This document shows, piece after piece, positions 32,297 through 43,298 of a stretch of DNA of 64,000 nucleotides. Numbering within the stretch: the first letter of the stretch is position 1; every line of letters begins with the position of its first letter. The position numbers were made by a program, and so were the translations under genes. The notes under the pieces are model-generated. The model saw only the letters and a program-made list of their open reading frames with translations. It was not told where the DNA came from and searched no databases. Source of the DNA: Ruminococcus flavefaciens (lineage in GTDB: Bacteria; Bacillota; Clostridia; Oscillospirales; Ruminococcaceae); contig JAMPGO010000001.1 in the NCBI GenBank assembly GCA_023663905.1, positions 575,348 through 639,347 on the forward strand. Direction: 5' to 3'.

Positions 32297-34314
32297 GAGA
32301 GACTTCCAGAGAACTTTTAAAAGAACTTGTCCGCCTTGATATACAGCGTGAGGACATTGAGACGGCTAAAAAAGTTATGTCCGCCTGCCCCGACGCTGTT
32401 GATACGCTTGAAAATCCGCTTATAACTCTTGACGAGAAAAGAAATATCATCAAGAAGATTTTTCCGCAGAGCCTTGAAAGATTCCTCACAGGCGCTTCAA
32501 AATCAGGGATAATCTCTGAAATCGGCGAGATTTTCTCAGAATATGAAGATATACTTCTCGAAAAGCAGGGAAGCATTAAAGCTGTGGTACGCTATGTCAC
32601 TCCGCTGACAGAGGCACAGCAAGCCGACCTGCGCAAATTCATTATGGAGAAATTCGTCCGTGACGATGTTGACATCGAGTACAGGCAGGACAACGACATT
32701 ATCGGCGGATTTATTCTCAATGCGGGCGATGTTGAGTACGACCGAAGCTACAGGACAAGTCTGCGTGAAATCCGTGAGACATTGCAGAATAAAGCTGTCG
32801 AAGCCGTTGAAAGCAGTTCCGATGTCAAATCGGGCGATATTATTTCTGTCCTCAAAACAGAAGTAAAAGATTTTGAAGTGCGTTCGGGTTCAACCGAAAC
32901 AGGCTTTATCACAAGGCTCGGCGACGGTATTGCGAGGGTCAGAGGTATGAACGGCGTAATGTACGGCGAGCTTGTTGAATTTGAAACGGGTGTTCGTGGA
33001 ATCGTGCAGAATCTTGAGGAAAAAACCGCAGGTGTTGTACTTCTCGGCGACGATCACGGTCTTACGGAAGGTTCGTCCGTTGTACGTACAGGCAAAAGAG
33101 CAGGTATAGGTGTAAGCGACGAGCTTCTCGGACGTGTTGTTGACGCACTCGGCTCGCCTATTGACGGTCTCGGACAGATTCACGCTGATGACTACTTCCC
33201 GATTGAACGTGAAGCGCCCGGTGTTATCGAGAGAAAGCCTGTTACTGTTCCGCTTCAGACGGGTATACTTGCAATCGATTCTATGTTCCCTATAGGACGT
33301 GGACAGCGTGAGCTTATTATTGGCGACAGACAGACAGGCAAGACCGCTATCGCCGTTGATACGATGATTAACCAGAAAGGGCAGGACGTTATCTGCGTGT
33401 ATGTTGCCATAGGACAGAAGTCCTCAACGGTCGCACAGGTTGTGAATACCCTGAAAAAGTACGGCGCTATGGACTATTCCGTAGTAGTATCGGCATCGGC
33501 AAGCGAACCTGCTCCTTTTCAGTACATCGCTCCGTATTCGGGAACAGCGATTGCCGAATATTTTATGTCAAAGGGCAAGGACGTTCTTATTATATATGAT
33601 GATTTATCAAAGCACGCTGTGGCTTACCGTGCAATGTCGCTTCTCCTGCACCGTCCACCCGGACGTGAAGCTTATCCCGGCGACGTTTTCTATCTGCATT
33701 CAAGACTGCTGGAGCGTTCCAGCCGACTGGATGACGAACACGGCGGAGGTTCGCTTACTGCGCTCCCGATTATAGAAACTCTTGCGGGCGATATTTCAGC
33801 ATATATCCCGACGAACGTAATTTCTATAACCGACGGACAGATATTCCTTGAAAGCGAGCTGTTCAACTCGGGACAGCGCCCTGCCGTAAACTACGGCTTA
33901 TCCGTATCACGTGTAGGCGGTGCGGCACAGACAAAGGCAATGAAAAAGGCTGCGGGAAATCTCCGTATCGATTTGGCGCAGTTCAAGGAAATGGAAATCT
34001 TCACGCAGTTCTCTTCCGAGCTTGACCCTGCAACAACCGAGCTTCTGAATCACGGACATCTTATTACAGAAATGCTTAAACAGCCGTTGTATAATCCGCT
34101 TCCGCACTACGAACAGGTTATACTTCTTTATGCTGCGCAGAAGCGACTTTTCGAGCATATCAAGCCGAAGGAAATGAGAGAATACAAAGATGAGCTTATG
34201 AATTATATCAGAAGCTACGGACAGGACATTATTGCGGAAATCGAGGAAAACAAGGTTCTTACCGACGATTTGAAAGAACGCATTGAAAAAATCGTCTCCG
34301 CATTTGAGGAATAA
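32293..34314 (+). CDS. atpHA: fused ATP synthase delta-alpha subunit
   Basis: One uninterrupted 673-residue ORF. Residues 1-165 are delta/OSCP: a shortened N-terminal helical domain (the usual first helices with ARPYAKALF are missing), LITLDEKRNIIKKIF, then the C-terminal part (VRYVTPLTEAQQADLRKFI, IGGFIL). After a linker at about 165-180 the alpha subunit begins with its own N-terminal pattern (SGDIISVLKTEV, then GDGIARVRGMNGVMYGE), with Walker A GDRQTGKT at 344-351 and SRVGGAAQTKAMK, to SAFEE. No internal ATG with a ribosome site is seen at the join. Separate genes are the rule, so this would tie the stator cap to one or all alpha copies. Three alphas but one delta are needed, so stoichiometry is a puzzle unless the product is cleaved or three delta parts are tolerated. 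Confidence 0.9.
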   Translation: MRETSRELLKELVRLDIQREDIETAKKVMSACPDAVDTLENPLITLDEKRNIIKKIFPQSLERFLTGASKSGIISEIGEIFSEYEDILLEKQGSIKAVVRYVTPLTEAQQADLRKFIMEKFVRDDVDIEYRQDNDIIGGFILNAGDVEYDRSYRTSLREIRETLQNKAVEAVESSSDVKSGDIISVLKTEVKDFEVRSGSTETGFITRLGDGIARVRGMNGVMYGELVEFETGVRGIVQNLEEKTAGVVLLGDDHGLTEGSSVVRTGKRAGIGVSDELLGRVVDALGSPIDGLGQIHADDYFPIEREAPGVIERKPVTVPLQTGILAIDSMFPIGRGQRELIIGDRQTGKTAIAVDTMINQKGQDVICVYVAIGQKSSTVAQVVNTLKKYGAMDYSVVVSASASEPAPFQYIAPYSGTAIAEYFMSKGKDVLIIYDDLSKHAVAYRAMSLLLHRPPGREAYPGDVFYLHSRLLERSSRLDDEHGGGSLTALPIIETLAGDISAYIPTNVISITDGQIFLESELFNSGQRPAVNYGLSVSRVGGAAQTKAMKKAAGNLRIDLAQFKEMEIFTQFSSELDPATTELLNHGHLITEMLKQPLYNPLPHYEQVILLYAAQKRLFEHIKPKEMREYKDELMNYIRSYGQDIIAEIEENKVLTDDLKERIEKIVSAFEE

Positions 34315-34323
34315 GGTGAGATT

Positions 34324-35232
34324 ATGCCTAATATACGTGAAATACGTGACAGAATCGAAAGTATCAAGCAGATTCTTAAAATCACGAACGCTATGTATCT
34401 GATTTCCTCTTCAAAGCTGAAAAAAGCCAGAAAGTCGCTTGAATCGACCGAACCTTATTTCTATAAGCTACAGGAGACCATTGAAAGCGTTCTGGAGCAT
34501 ACTCCGCACACGGAACAGCAATACTTCAACAGGCGCTCGGATATTCCGCAGGAAAAGCGCAAAAAGGGATATATCGTCATCACAGGCGACAAGGGTCTGT
34601 GCGGAAGCTATAATCACAACATCCTGAAATACACCGAGCAGAAGCTTGACGAATCCGCCGATTTGGACAACTGCTATCTCTTTGTTATGGGACAGGTCGG
34701 ACGTATGTACTTTCAGAGACGTATGAAATCGGGCAAACAGGCTTATGTTGACGGCGAATTTCTTTATACAACACAGAATCCCACGCTTTACCGTGCGGCT
34801 GAAATAGCAGACATCGTGATTGACAAATTCAGCAAGGGCGAACTTGATGAGGTGTGGGTGCTTTATACCAATATGGTATCATCAAGCCAGCAAGAACCAA
34901 GAGCTTTTCAGCTTCTGCCCTTTGAACGTCGTCATTTCGGAAAAGATAAGGACGGTACTATTAAAAAACTGCCAAAGGCTTCGTTTGTGCCGTCGCCCGA
35001 AAAAGTTATGGAATATCTCATCCCGAACTATGCAAAGGGAATGATTTACGGCGCAATGGTCGAGTCCTTCTGCTGTGAACAGCAGGCGAGAATGACAGCT
35101 ATGGACGCTGCGACGAACAGCGCAAAGGATATGATAAAGGATTTGTCACTGCTTTATAACAGGGCGAGACAGGCGGCTATAACTCAGGAGATTACCGAGG
35201 TCTGTGGCGGAGCTGTCAGCGTTGAGGAATAA
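34324..35232 (+). CDS. atpG: ATP synthase F1 subunit gamma
   Basis: 302 residues. N-terminal rotor helix (IRDRIESIKQILKITNAMYLI), central ITGDKGLCGSYNHNI, and the C-terminal helix AMDAATNSAKDMIKDL…YNRARQAAITQEITEVCGG. The central stalk that turns catalysis into rotation. Confidence 0.95.
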   Translation: MPNIREIRDRIESIKQILKITNAMYLISSSKLKKARKSLESTEPYFYKLQETIESVLEHTPHTEQQYFNRRSDIPQEKRKKGYIVITGDKGLCGSYNHNILKYTEQKLDESADLDNCYLFVMGQVGRMYFQRRMKSGKQAYVDGEFLYTTQNPTLYRAAEIADIVIDKFSKGELDEVWVLYTNMVSSSQQEPRAFQLLPFERRHFGKDKDGTIKKLPKASFVPSPEKVMEYLIPNYAKGMIYGAMVESFCCEQQARMTAMDAATNSAKDMIKDLSLLYNRARQAAITQEITEVCGGAVSVEE

Positions 35233-36657
<1,425 letters not shown>

Positions 36658-36659
36658 CT

Positions 36660-37070
36660 ATGGCTAAAACTTTTTATCTTGAAATCATATCCTCTGACAG
36701 AATATTTTTTCAGGGCGAATGCGAACACCTTGTTATTACGGCAATAGACGGACTTCTTGGTATACTTGCAGGTCACGAGCCTCTTGTAACATCGCTTCCG
36801 ACAGGCGAGCTGAAATATATGGTTGACGGCGAATGGAAGCACGCTGCCATATCGGAGGGATTTATACAGGTAATGCCCGATAAAGCCGTAATACTTGCCG
36901 ATTCGTGCGAGCTTCCCGAAGAAATCGACATAAAGCGTGCGGAAGAGGCAAGACAGCGTGCAGAGGAAATGCTCAGGCAGAAGCAAAGTATCCGTGAATA
37001 CTACGAAACGCAGGCGGCACTTAACCGTGCAATCAACCGACTTAAAATCTCGCAGAAGAAATTCAGGTGA
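36660..37070 (+). CDS. atpC: ATP synthase F1 subunit epsilon
   Basis: 136 residues, 2 bp after atpD. Beta-sandwich (YLEIISSDRIFFQGECEHLVI, GHEPLVTSLPTGELKY) and a C-terminal helical hairpin (EARQRAEEMLRQ … LNRAINRLKIS) that can inhibit the rotor. Confidence 0.93.
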   Translation: MAKTFYLEIISSDRIFFQGECEHLVITAIDGLLGILAGHEPLVTSLPTGELKYMVDGEWKHAAISEGFIQVMPDKAVILADSCELPEEIDIKRAEEARQRAEEMLRQKQSIREYYETQAALNRAINRLKISQKKFR

Positions 37071-37076
37071 TTATTT

Positions 37077-37724
37077 ATGGTAAAGATTAAATTTGTTGAC
37101 GGAAATGCCGTAGTAAGCGGAGAATTTAACTTCGGCTATATGGGCATACACAAAGATGAGCAGATAGAAATATACGGCGATATTGACGAGATAAGAGATT
37201 GGGATATTGTTACGGAACACTTTGAGGGCGATTTCACGGACGAACAGCTTGCGGACTTCCTGACGGAGTATTTCAATAACTTTGAGGCGAAAATTCAGGC
37301 GAATATCAAGCAGGTGAACGACAATTTTCTGATTAAGCTATATGAGTATGGTATGGAGGGAATCGGTCGCAAGTTCTGGGAAGCACCTGAAATCACAAAT
37401 GCCGAATATCTTCCCGAAGATATGACAGATTTTGACCCCTATACTTTCTGTGAGGAAACGTGGAAAATATCTGACGAGTACGACAATACACCGAACGACG
37501 GCTCTTTGCAGAAAACCGATGTTGAAAAGTTCCTGCGTGAAAAAATACCGCTGTTCAATATCGACGCATTTCTTGCGGGAATAGTCCCCGAAGGTATGTC
37601 ATTCGACGACGGCAGGATAACTTTCCAGTGTTCCGACAGCCTTGATTTTGAACACCAGATACTTTGCAATGCCTATGACGAGCTTGACGAAACCCTTACT
37701 TTCTGCGACTGGCACAATTTCTGA
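37077..37724 (+). CDS. hypothetical acidic protein behind the atp operon
   Basis: 215 residues, 6 bp after atpC. Strongly acidic, no signal peptide or membrane helix; ends EHQILCNAYDELDETLTFCDWHNF with an aromatic tail. No family known to me. Position suggests cotranscription with the atp genes, without any evidence of a role in ATP synthase. Confidence 0.6.
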   Translation: MVKIKFVDGNAVVSGEFNFGYMGIHKDEQIEIYGDIDEIRDWDIVTEHFEGDFTDEQLADFLTEYFNNFEAKIQANIKQVNDNFLIKLYEYGMEGIGRKFWEAPEITNAEYLPEDMTDFDPYTFCEETWKISDEYDNTPNDGSLQKTDVEKFLREKIPLFNIDAFLAGIVPEGMSFDDGRITFQCSDSLDFEHQILCNAYDELDETLTFCDWHNF

Positions 37725-37794
37725 ATATATGACTAAAAAAACGCTGTGCAAATTGTGCATATTCTCTAATTGCAAACATTTATTACAGATTTAC

Positions 37795-37823
37795 TTGACT
37801 TTTTGAATCAAATATTGTAAAAT
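37795..37823 (+). promoter_or_regulatory. promoter of secDF
   Basis: TTGACT (37795-37800), 17-bp spacer, TAAAAT (37818-37823), about 50 bp before the GTG start of secD. Confidence 0.7.
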
Positions 37824-37876
37824 AATAGTAATTGTCACAGCGACAAAAGAAAAAACATAAACAGGAGGCAAAAGAC

Positions 37877-39298
37877 GTGAAAAAAAAGACTCGCAAATCC
37901 ACTTTCTTCATTGTCGTTGCTTTTATTGTGCTGTTTACTGTTTCAGCCGTCACAGGTCTCGATTATCTGTACGGCGACAACACGACAACCGTTATCAAGG
38001 GCGTTGACGACATCCGTCTTGGTATAGACATCAAGGGCGGTGTTGACGTTACTTTCGCTCCTGCGGACGACTACGATGCAACTGACGAACAGCTCGACGC
38101 TGCAACTCAGAAAATCAAAACCCGTCTCGCCGCACTGGGTATCAATGATAACGAAATCTACAGCGACAACAAAAGCGACAGAATTATTGTACGTTTTCCC
38201 TGGCAGGCAGGCGAGAGTGAATACGACGCTGAAGAAGCCGTAAAGGAACTCGGCGAAATGGCTGAACTCACTTTCCGCAAGGGTACTGATTCAGAGACCG
38301 ACGAGGACGGCAATATTGTCCCGACAGGCGAACTTGTACTCACAGGCGATGATATTGACAAAGCAGGCTATACTCAGCAATCCGACAGCAGTGGTAATCT
38401 TGAATGGGTTGTTACTCTCAAGCTTACCGACGGTGAGGGCGGAGGTACTGAAAAATTCGCCGCCGCTACTGCTGAACTCGCAGGTTCAAGCACGCCTATT
38501 TCTATCTGGATGGACAACAGTATGATTTCCTATCCTACGGTAAACAATGCAATCACTAACGGCGAAGCTGTAATCACAGGCAATTTCACTGCTGAAACGG
38601 CAAAGGAACTCGCAGACCAGATTAATTCAGGTGCATTGCCGTTCAAAATGGTTACGACAAGCTTCAAGACCATATCGTCAACAATGGGAGAGGGTTCTCT
38701 TGACGCTATACTTCTTGCCGCTTACATCGCATTCGCACTTATCGCCGTATATATGGTAGTGCTTTACAGACTGCCCGGATTCGTTGCAGTCATCGCACTT
38801 GTCGGACAGATTGCAGGAACTCTTGCCGCAATTACAGGCTGGTTCGGATTTATGCCCGGCTCAACGCTTACAATCCCGGGTATCGCAGGTATCATCCTCT
38901 CAATCGGTATGGGCGTTGACGCAAACATCATCACGGGCGAGCGTATCAAGGAAGAAATCCGCTCAGGAAAATCGCTCGATTCCGCAATCCGTATCGCTTA
39001 CAAGAGAGCGTTCTCGGCTATCCTCGACGGTAATATCACAAACGTAATCATTGCGATTATTCTTATGGGCGCATTTGGTGTGCCGTCAAGCTTCTTCTCG
39101 CAGATTCTCAACAAAACTATCTTCTTTATGTTCGGCGCAACAACTGAAGGTGTTGTTTACTCATTCGGATTCACGCTCCTTGTCGGAGTTGTATGCAACT
39201 TCATTTTCGGTGTGTTCGCCGCAAAGCTTATGGTTACATCACTCTCGAGATTCAAGGCATTCCAGAACAGAAAGCTTTATGGAGGTGACGTAAAATGA
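37877..39298 (+). CDS. secD: protein translocase subunit SecD
   Basis: 473 residues from GTG 37877 behind AGGAGG (the longer TTG frame is unlikely). Membrane helix, a large extracytoplasmic domain with the D-x-x-G-G (DIKGGVDVTF), RIIVRFPWQAG and a long P1-like part, then five helices of the RND-like core (GVDANIITGERIKEE). Uses proton flow to pull exported proteins out of SecYEG. Overlaps secF by 4 bp. Confidence 0.94.
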   Translation: MKKKTRKSTFFIVVAFIVLFTVSAVTGLDYLYGDNTTTVIKGVDDIRLGIDIKGGVDVTFAPADDYDATDEQLDAATQKIKTRLAALGINDNEIYSDNKSDRIIVRFPWQAGESEYDAEEAVKELGEMAELTFRKGTDSETDEDGNIVPTGELVLTGDDIDKAGYTQQSDSSGNLEWVVTLKLTDGEGGGTEKFAAATAELAGSSTPISIWMDNSMISYPTVNNAITNGEAVITGNFTAETAKELADQINSGALPFKMVTTSFKTISSTMGEGSLDAILLAAYIAFALIAVYMVVLYRLPGFVAVIALVGQIAGTLAAITGWFGFMPGSTLTIPGIAGIILSIGMGVDANIITGERIKEEIRSGKSLDSAIRIAYKRAFSAILDGNITNVIIAIILMGAFGVPSSFFSQILNKTIFFMFGATTEGVVYSFGFTLLVGVVCNFIFGVFAAKLMVTSLSRFKAFQNRKLYGGDVK

Positions 39299-40272
39299 GC
39301 AATAAAAAGAAAAAGGGTCAATCTTCCGAAGCTGTGAAATTCACAGGAAAAATCTATGATTTCTGCTCAAAGAAAACGCTTATCATTGCAGTTGCAGTGT
39401 GCGTTATACTTGCACTTGTCGCAGGAATTATCATAAGAGGAGTTAATCTCGCCATTGAATTTGAGGGCGGTACTATGCTTACCTACTCCTATACAGGCGA
39501 TATTGACCTCAATAAAATCGACAGCGAGACTGAAAACATTGTTGGTGTTCCTGTAACTGTCAGAACAGGCGAAAGCCTTGATTCCGACGGACATCAGATT
39601 ACACTCTCATTCACTTCCGAAGAAGGACTCAGTGCGGAAAGACAGTTTGCGCTTACAGAAGCCCTCGTAACTGCATTCCCCGACAATCAGCTTGAGCTTT
39701 TCGATTCAAGCGACGTAAGCCCCGCTTCAGGACGTGAATTTCTCTTCAAGTGCCTGCTTGCAATGGTAGTTGCCGCACTTCTCATCATCATCTATATCGC
39801 AATCAGATTCAGCAAAATCGGTGGCTGGTCGGCTGGTATATGCTCGATTTTCGCACTCTGCCACGACCTCATTGCAGCACTCGCCGCTTCAATTCTCTTC
39901 GGCTTTGAGTTCAACGCAAATATAGTCGCCGTTATTCTCACGATTCTGGGTTACTCAATCAACAACACAATCGTAATCTACGACAGAATCAGAGAAAACA
40001 GAACACTCTACCCGACTGCTTCACTCAACGAGCTTATCAATATGGGCTGTTCGCAGTCGCTGAGACGTTCAATCAGAACATCAATCACAACAATCGGTAC
40101 AATGCTTATAGTATCAATAGTTGTATTTGCAAGCGGTTATACTTCACTCCTCAGCTTCTCAGTTCCGCTGATATTCGGTCTTATTTCAGGTACGTACTCC
40201 TCACTTTTCGTTGCGCCTGTAACGTGGTCGTGGTGGAAAGGCAAGGATTCCAAAAAATCAGATAAAGAATAA
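39295..40272 (+). CDS. secF: protein translocase subunit SecF
   Basis: 325 residues. Six membrane helices; EFEGGTMLTY (periplasmic D-G-G-like motif), YSINNTIVIYDRIREN and TTIGTMLIVSIVVF are the SecF signatures. Partner of SecD. Ends in a basic KGKDSKKSDKE tail. Confidence 0.94.
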   Translation: MSNKKKKGQSSEAVKFTGKIYDFCSKKTLIIAVAVCVILALVAGIIIRGVNLAIEFEGGTMLTYSYTGDIDLNKIDSETENIVGVPVTVRTGESLDSDGHQITLSFTSEEGLSAERQFALTEALVTAFPDNQLELFDSSDVSPASGREFLFKCLLAMVVAALLIIIYIAIRFSKIGGWSAGICSIFALCHDLIAALAASILFGFEFNANIVAVILTILGYSINNTIVIYDRIRENRTLYPTASLNELINMGCSQSLRRSIRTSITTIGTMLIVSIVVFASGYTSLLSFSVPLIFGLISGTYSSLFVAPVTWSWWKGKDSKKSDKE

Positions 40273-40277
40273 TAACC

Positions 40278-40309
40278 AAAACGGTCGGATTAAGTTCTGA
40301 CCGTTTTTT
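40278..40309 (+). terminator. terminator of secDF
   Basis: AAAACGGTC (40278-40286) pairs with GACCGTTTT (40299-40307) then T. It directly precedes the -35 of the next promoter. Confidence 0.85.
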
Positions 40310-40310
40310 A

Positions 40311-40339
40311 TTGACAAACAGGCGCAGAAATGTTAAAAT
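40311..40339 (+). promoter_or_regulatory. promoter of the second GH5 gene
   Basis: TTGACA (40311-40316), 17-bp spacer, TAAAAT (40334-40339) in the context ATGTTAAAATA, shared with the promoter of the GH5 gene at 879. Confidence 0.75.
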
Positions 40340-40390
40340 ATTATTAATAAGATACGGCTGATTTACGTATCACGAAAGGAGTTAATAACT

Positions 40391-42220
40391 ATGAGAAAAT
40401 CTATCAAGGCATTGTCCGCCTTCGTCTCTGCACTCACTCTCGCCGTCACCGCTGTCGGTTCGGTGATACCGTCGGTAAATGCGGTTGACGATACAGGCGA
40501 CGACTGGCTTCACGCTGAGGGAAGCAGACTGTATGATATGAACGGCAATGAAGTGTGGCTGACAGGCGCTAACTGGTTCGGACTTAACTGCTCCGAAAAC
40601 GCTCCGCACGGACTTTATGCGGCGGATGTTGATGTATTTCTTTCCAACGTTGCAGACAAGGGCATAAACGTTATCCGCTTCCCTATTTCTTCGGAGCTTC
40701 TTGTTTCGTGGATGAATGGCGACCCTAATCCCGTAAGCTCCGTGCAGGCTTCGTACAGTCCTCCGGAAGATATTATAGGCGAGGACGGCTCTGTAACACC
40801 TGCCGGCGCTTATGGAAATATCAACAAGGATTTCGCCGAAGCTGACGGAAAAACGCTGAAAAACTCTATGGAAATCTTCGATGTTATAATCGAGAGATGT
40901 AAAAAGTACGGAATCAAGGCATTTGTTGATGTTCACAGCCCGCATTCCGACAACTCGGGTCACAACTATGAACTCTGGTACGGCAAGGCAGGAGTTACAA
41001 CAGACCTATGGATTGAAAGCCTTACGTGGCTCGCCGACAAATACAAGAACGACGATACAATTCTCGGCTACGACCTCAAGAACGAACCGCACGGCAAACG
41101 TGGCTACTCAGGCACGGAATGCCCGTCGGATATTGCAAAGTGGGACGGCTCAACCGACGAAAACAACTGGGCTTATGCCGCAACCAAATGCGCAAATTCC
41201 ATTCTCGAAGTAAATCCGCACGCACTTATCTTTATCGAAGGTGTTGAGCAGTACCCGAAAACCGAAAAGGGCTATACTTATGATACTCCCGATATATGGG
41301 AAGCACCTGCCGACGTTTCACCCTGGTACGGAGCTTGGTGGGGCGGAAATCTCAGAGGCGTGCGTGATTACCCTGTAACACCCGACAGCGGTACAAGTCA
41401 GATTGTCTACTCTCCTCACGACTATGGTCCGTCCGTTTATGCGCAGACGTGGTTCAACAAGGACTTCACTGAACAGACCCTTCTTGACGACTACTGGTAT
41501 GATACGTGGGCATACATCAACGAGGAGGACATTGCTCCCCTGCTTATCGGCGAATGGGGCGGTCATATGGACGGCGCAGAGAATCAGAAGTGGATGGAAC
41601 TGCTCCGTGACTATATGATTAACCACCACATCAACCACACATTCTGGTGTCTGAATCCTAACTCGGGCGATACAGGCGGACTTCTCGGCTACGATTTTGT
41701 TACGTGGGACGATGATAAATACGCTCTCTTTGAGGAATCGCTCTGGCAGACTCTTGACAGCGGAAAATATATCGGTCTCGACCACCAGGTCGCACTCGGC
41801 GCAAACGGTCTGTCTCTGAATGATTTCTATGCTACCTACGCTTCATCGGAGGGAAGCAATCTCGACGGCGGTAAAAAATCGGACGGCTCTGTTGTAACAA
41901 CTGACAAGCCTGCTGATACGACGACATCGAAATCAACCGAAACCACACCGACTACTACAAAAACCACTACTACAGAATCCGACCCGACTGACGATAAAAA
42001 TCTTCTCGGCGATGCCAATGAGGACGGTATTGTTGATATTGCCGACGCTGCCGCTATTATCCAGCACCTCGGCAACAAGGACAAGTATGCACTTTCCGAG
42101 CAGGGCGCAAAGAATGCCGACTGCTATAATCCCGGCGACGGAGTTTCAGGTATGGACGCACTTGCAATACAGAAGCTCAAGGCTAAGATGATTAAATCTC
42201 TCCCGGAAATGCCTGAATAA
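40391..42220 (+). CDS. secreted GH5 family glycoside hydrolase with C-terminal dockerin
   Basis: 609 residues behind AAAGGAG. Signal peptide (1-31, ending VNA); GH5 domain with WLTGANWFGLN, INVIRFPISSELL, FVDVHSPH, acid/base Glu232 in DLKNEPHG, IFIEGVEQYP, VYSPHDYGPSV and nucleophile Glu388 in LIGEWGG. A Ser/Thr/Lys-rich linker (about 493-535) leads to a type I dockerin (540-609, GDANEDGIVDIADAAAI … GVSGMDALAIQKLK). It is close to the GH5 group of large bacterial endoglucanases acting on crystalline cellulose, not proven. The dockerin is nearly the same as that of the enzyme at 879, so both should bind the same cohesins. Confidence 0.9.
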   Translation: MRKSIKALSAFVSALTLAVTAVGSVIPSVNAVDDTGDDWLHAEGSRLYDMNGNEVWLTGANWFGLNCSENAPHGLYAADVDVFLSNVADKGINVIRFPISSELLVSWMNGDPNPVSSVQASYSPPEDIIGEDGSVTPAGAYGNINKDFAEADGKTLKNSMEIFDVIIERCKKYGIKAFVDVHSPHSDNSGHNYELWYGKAGVTTDLWIESLTWLADKYKNDDTILGYDLKNEPHGKRGYSGTECPSDIAKWDGSTDENNWAYAATKCANSILEVNPHALIFIEGVEQYPKTEKGYTYDTPDIWEAPADVSPWYGAWWGGNLRGVRDYPVTPDSGTSQIVYSPHDYGPSVYAQTWFNKDFTEQTLLDDYWYDTWAYINEEDIAPLLIGEWGGHMDGAENQKWMELLRDYMINHHINHTFWCLNPNSGDTGGLLGYDFVTWDDDKYALFEESLWQTLDSGKYIGLDHQVALGANGLSLNDFYATYASSEGSNLDGGKKSDGSVVTTDKPADTTTSKSTETTPTTTKTTTTESDPTDDKNLLGDANEDGIVDIADAAAIIQHLGNKDKYALSEQGAKNADCYNPGDGVSGMDALAIQKLKAKMIKSLPEMPE

Positions 42221-42225
42221 ACCAC

Positions 42226-42255
42226 AAAAGCTCCGTTACGGCGGAGCTTTAATTA
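42226..42255 (+). terminator. terminator of the second GH5 gene
   Basis: AAAGCTCCG (42227-42235) pairs with CGGAGCTTT (42242-42250) over 6 nt. Confidence 0.8.
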
Positions 42256-42272
42256 AACTGAGGTGATAAGAA

Positions 42273-43208
42273 ATGACTTTTGATTTTGTACTTACAACTG
42301 ACGAAAACAGGGATAAAATTTTTGATTATCTCAAGCCCGAATACCGTAGCAGAAATGATTTGAACGTGAGCAATATAAACTGGACTGACGGTGTTTATGA
42401 CAGCGACAGCGGTATTTTTCTCACGCTTATTTACAGAGTACCCGACGGCATTGCGCACTGCGATATGGATTACTACAGCTATATTGTAATCACGGATAAC
42501 GGCGGTATTTTCACGGTAGATAATAATTATAACTATATAAAACGTGCTTACGATTTCAGGATTCCTGAGAAATATGCGGATTTGTCGGATATAGTAAAGT
42601 CGGGTATCGGGCTTTACAGCGACTACCGCAGAAGAAACAGCTATATGGTGAATCTTGATGACGATACGCACAGAAGGCTCGAAGAAATCAACAACATTAT
42701 GTACGACAGATGTCATAGAAATTTCCCGATATACTGCGAAGCGGACGCACTTAAACTGTTTGAGCTTCACGACTGCAACCAGCATTATATCCGTGATACT
42801 TACGGCAAGGCAACTGTCGAGAACTTCAACAGATATGCGACGGATGAAAATGTACTCCGCTGGAGAAGTGCGAAATATGTTGAAATACTTGACAAAATAA
42901 AGTCGGGCAGATACATTGACGTTGATGAGCTTGGCAAGCTGTACCGCAAGGCTGTGTGGTATTTTAATATGGGTACGAATGATACCTGCGATAAGCTTTT
43001 CTATAAGGCTGTTAAAAAATCATTTGACCCGAAATATATGCCCTCGGGTATTCATCTGTCAGTCAGCGACTATATAGATACATATATCCGCAAATATCCC
43101 GACAGGATTAAAAATCTCAGCCCTCTGCTTGATTTTCTTGACGGAGTAAACAAAGAAAGATTTCTGAAGGGTTCTGTTGAAAGGGCTGAAAAATTAATCT
43201 ACGGCTGA
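42273..43208 (+). CDS. hypothetical cytoplasmic protein
   Basis: 311 residues behind TGAGGTGATAAG. No signal or membrane helix; rich in Tyr, Asp and Arg; has a region LRWRSAKYVEILDKIKSG and KYMPSGIHLSVSDYIDTY. No family recognised. It sits between the GH5 gene and the glycerophosphotransferase operon, each with its own terminator or promoter, so it appears to be a separate unit. Confidence 0.6.
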   Translation: MTFDFVLTTDENRDKIFDYLKPEYRSRNDLNVSNINWTDGVYDSDSGIFLTLIYRVPDGIAHCDMDYYSYIVITDNGGIFTVDNNYNYIKRAYDFRIPEKYADLSDIVKSGIGLYSDYRRRNSYMVNLDDDTHRRLEEINNIMYDRCHRNFPIYCEADALKLFELHDCNQHYIRDTYGKATVENFNRYATDENVLRWRSAKYVEILDKIKSGRYIDVDELGKLYRKAVWYFNMGTNDTCDKLFYKAVKKSFDPKYMPSGIHLSVSDYIDTYIRKYPDRIKNLSPLLDFLDGVNKERFLKGSVERAEKLIYG

Positions 43209-43225
43209 ATTATACGGCGCAATTC

Positions 43226-43254
43226 TTGACATAATTATTCTTGTGTGATATAAT
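43226..43254 (+). promoter_or_regulatory. consensus promoter of the glycerophosphotransferase-ABC operon
   Basis: TTGACA (43226-43231), 17-bp spacer, TATAAT (43249-43254): perfect consensus. Confidence 0.85.
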
Positions 43255-43298
43255 ATATAAATATAAAAAATATCGGTTTTTAAAGAAAGGACGTTCAG

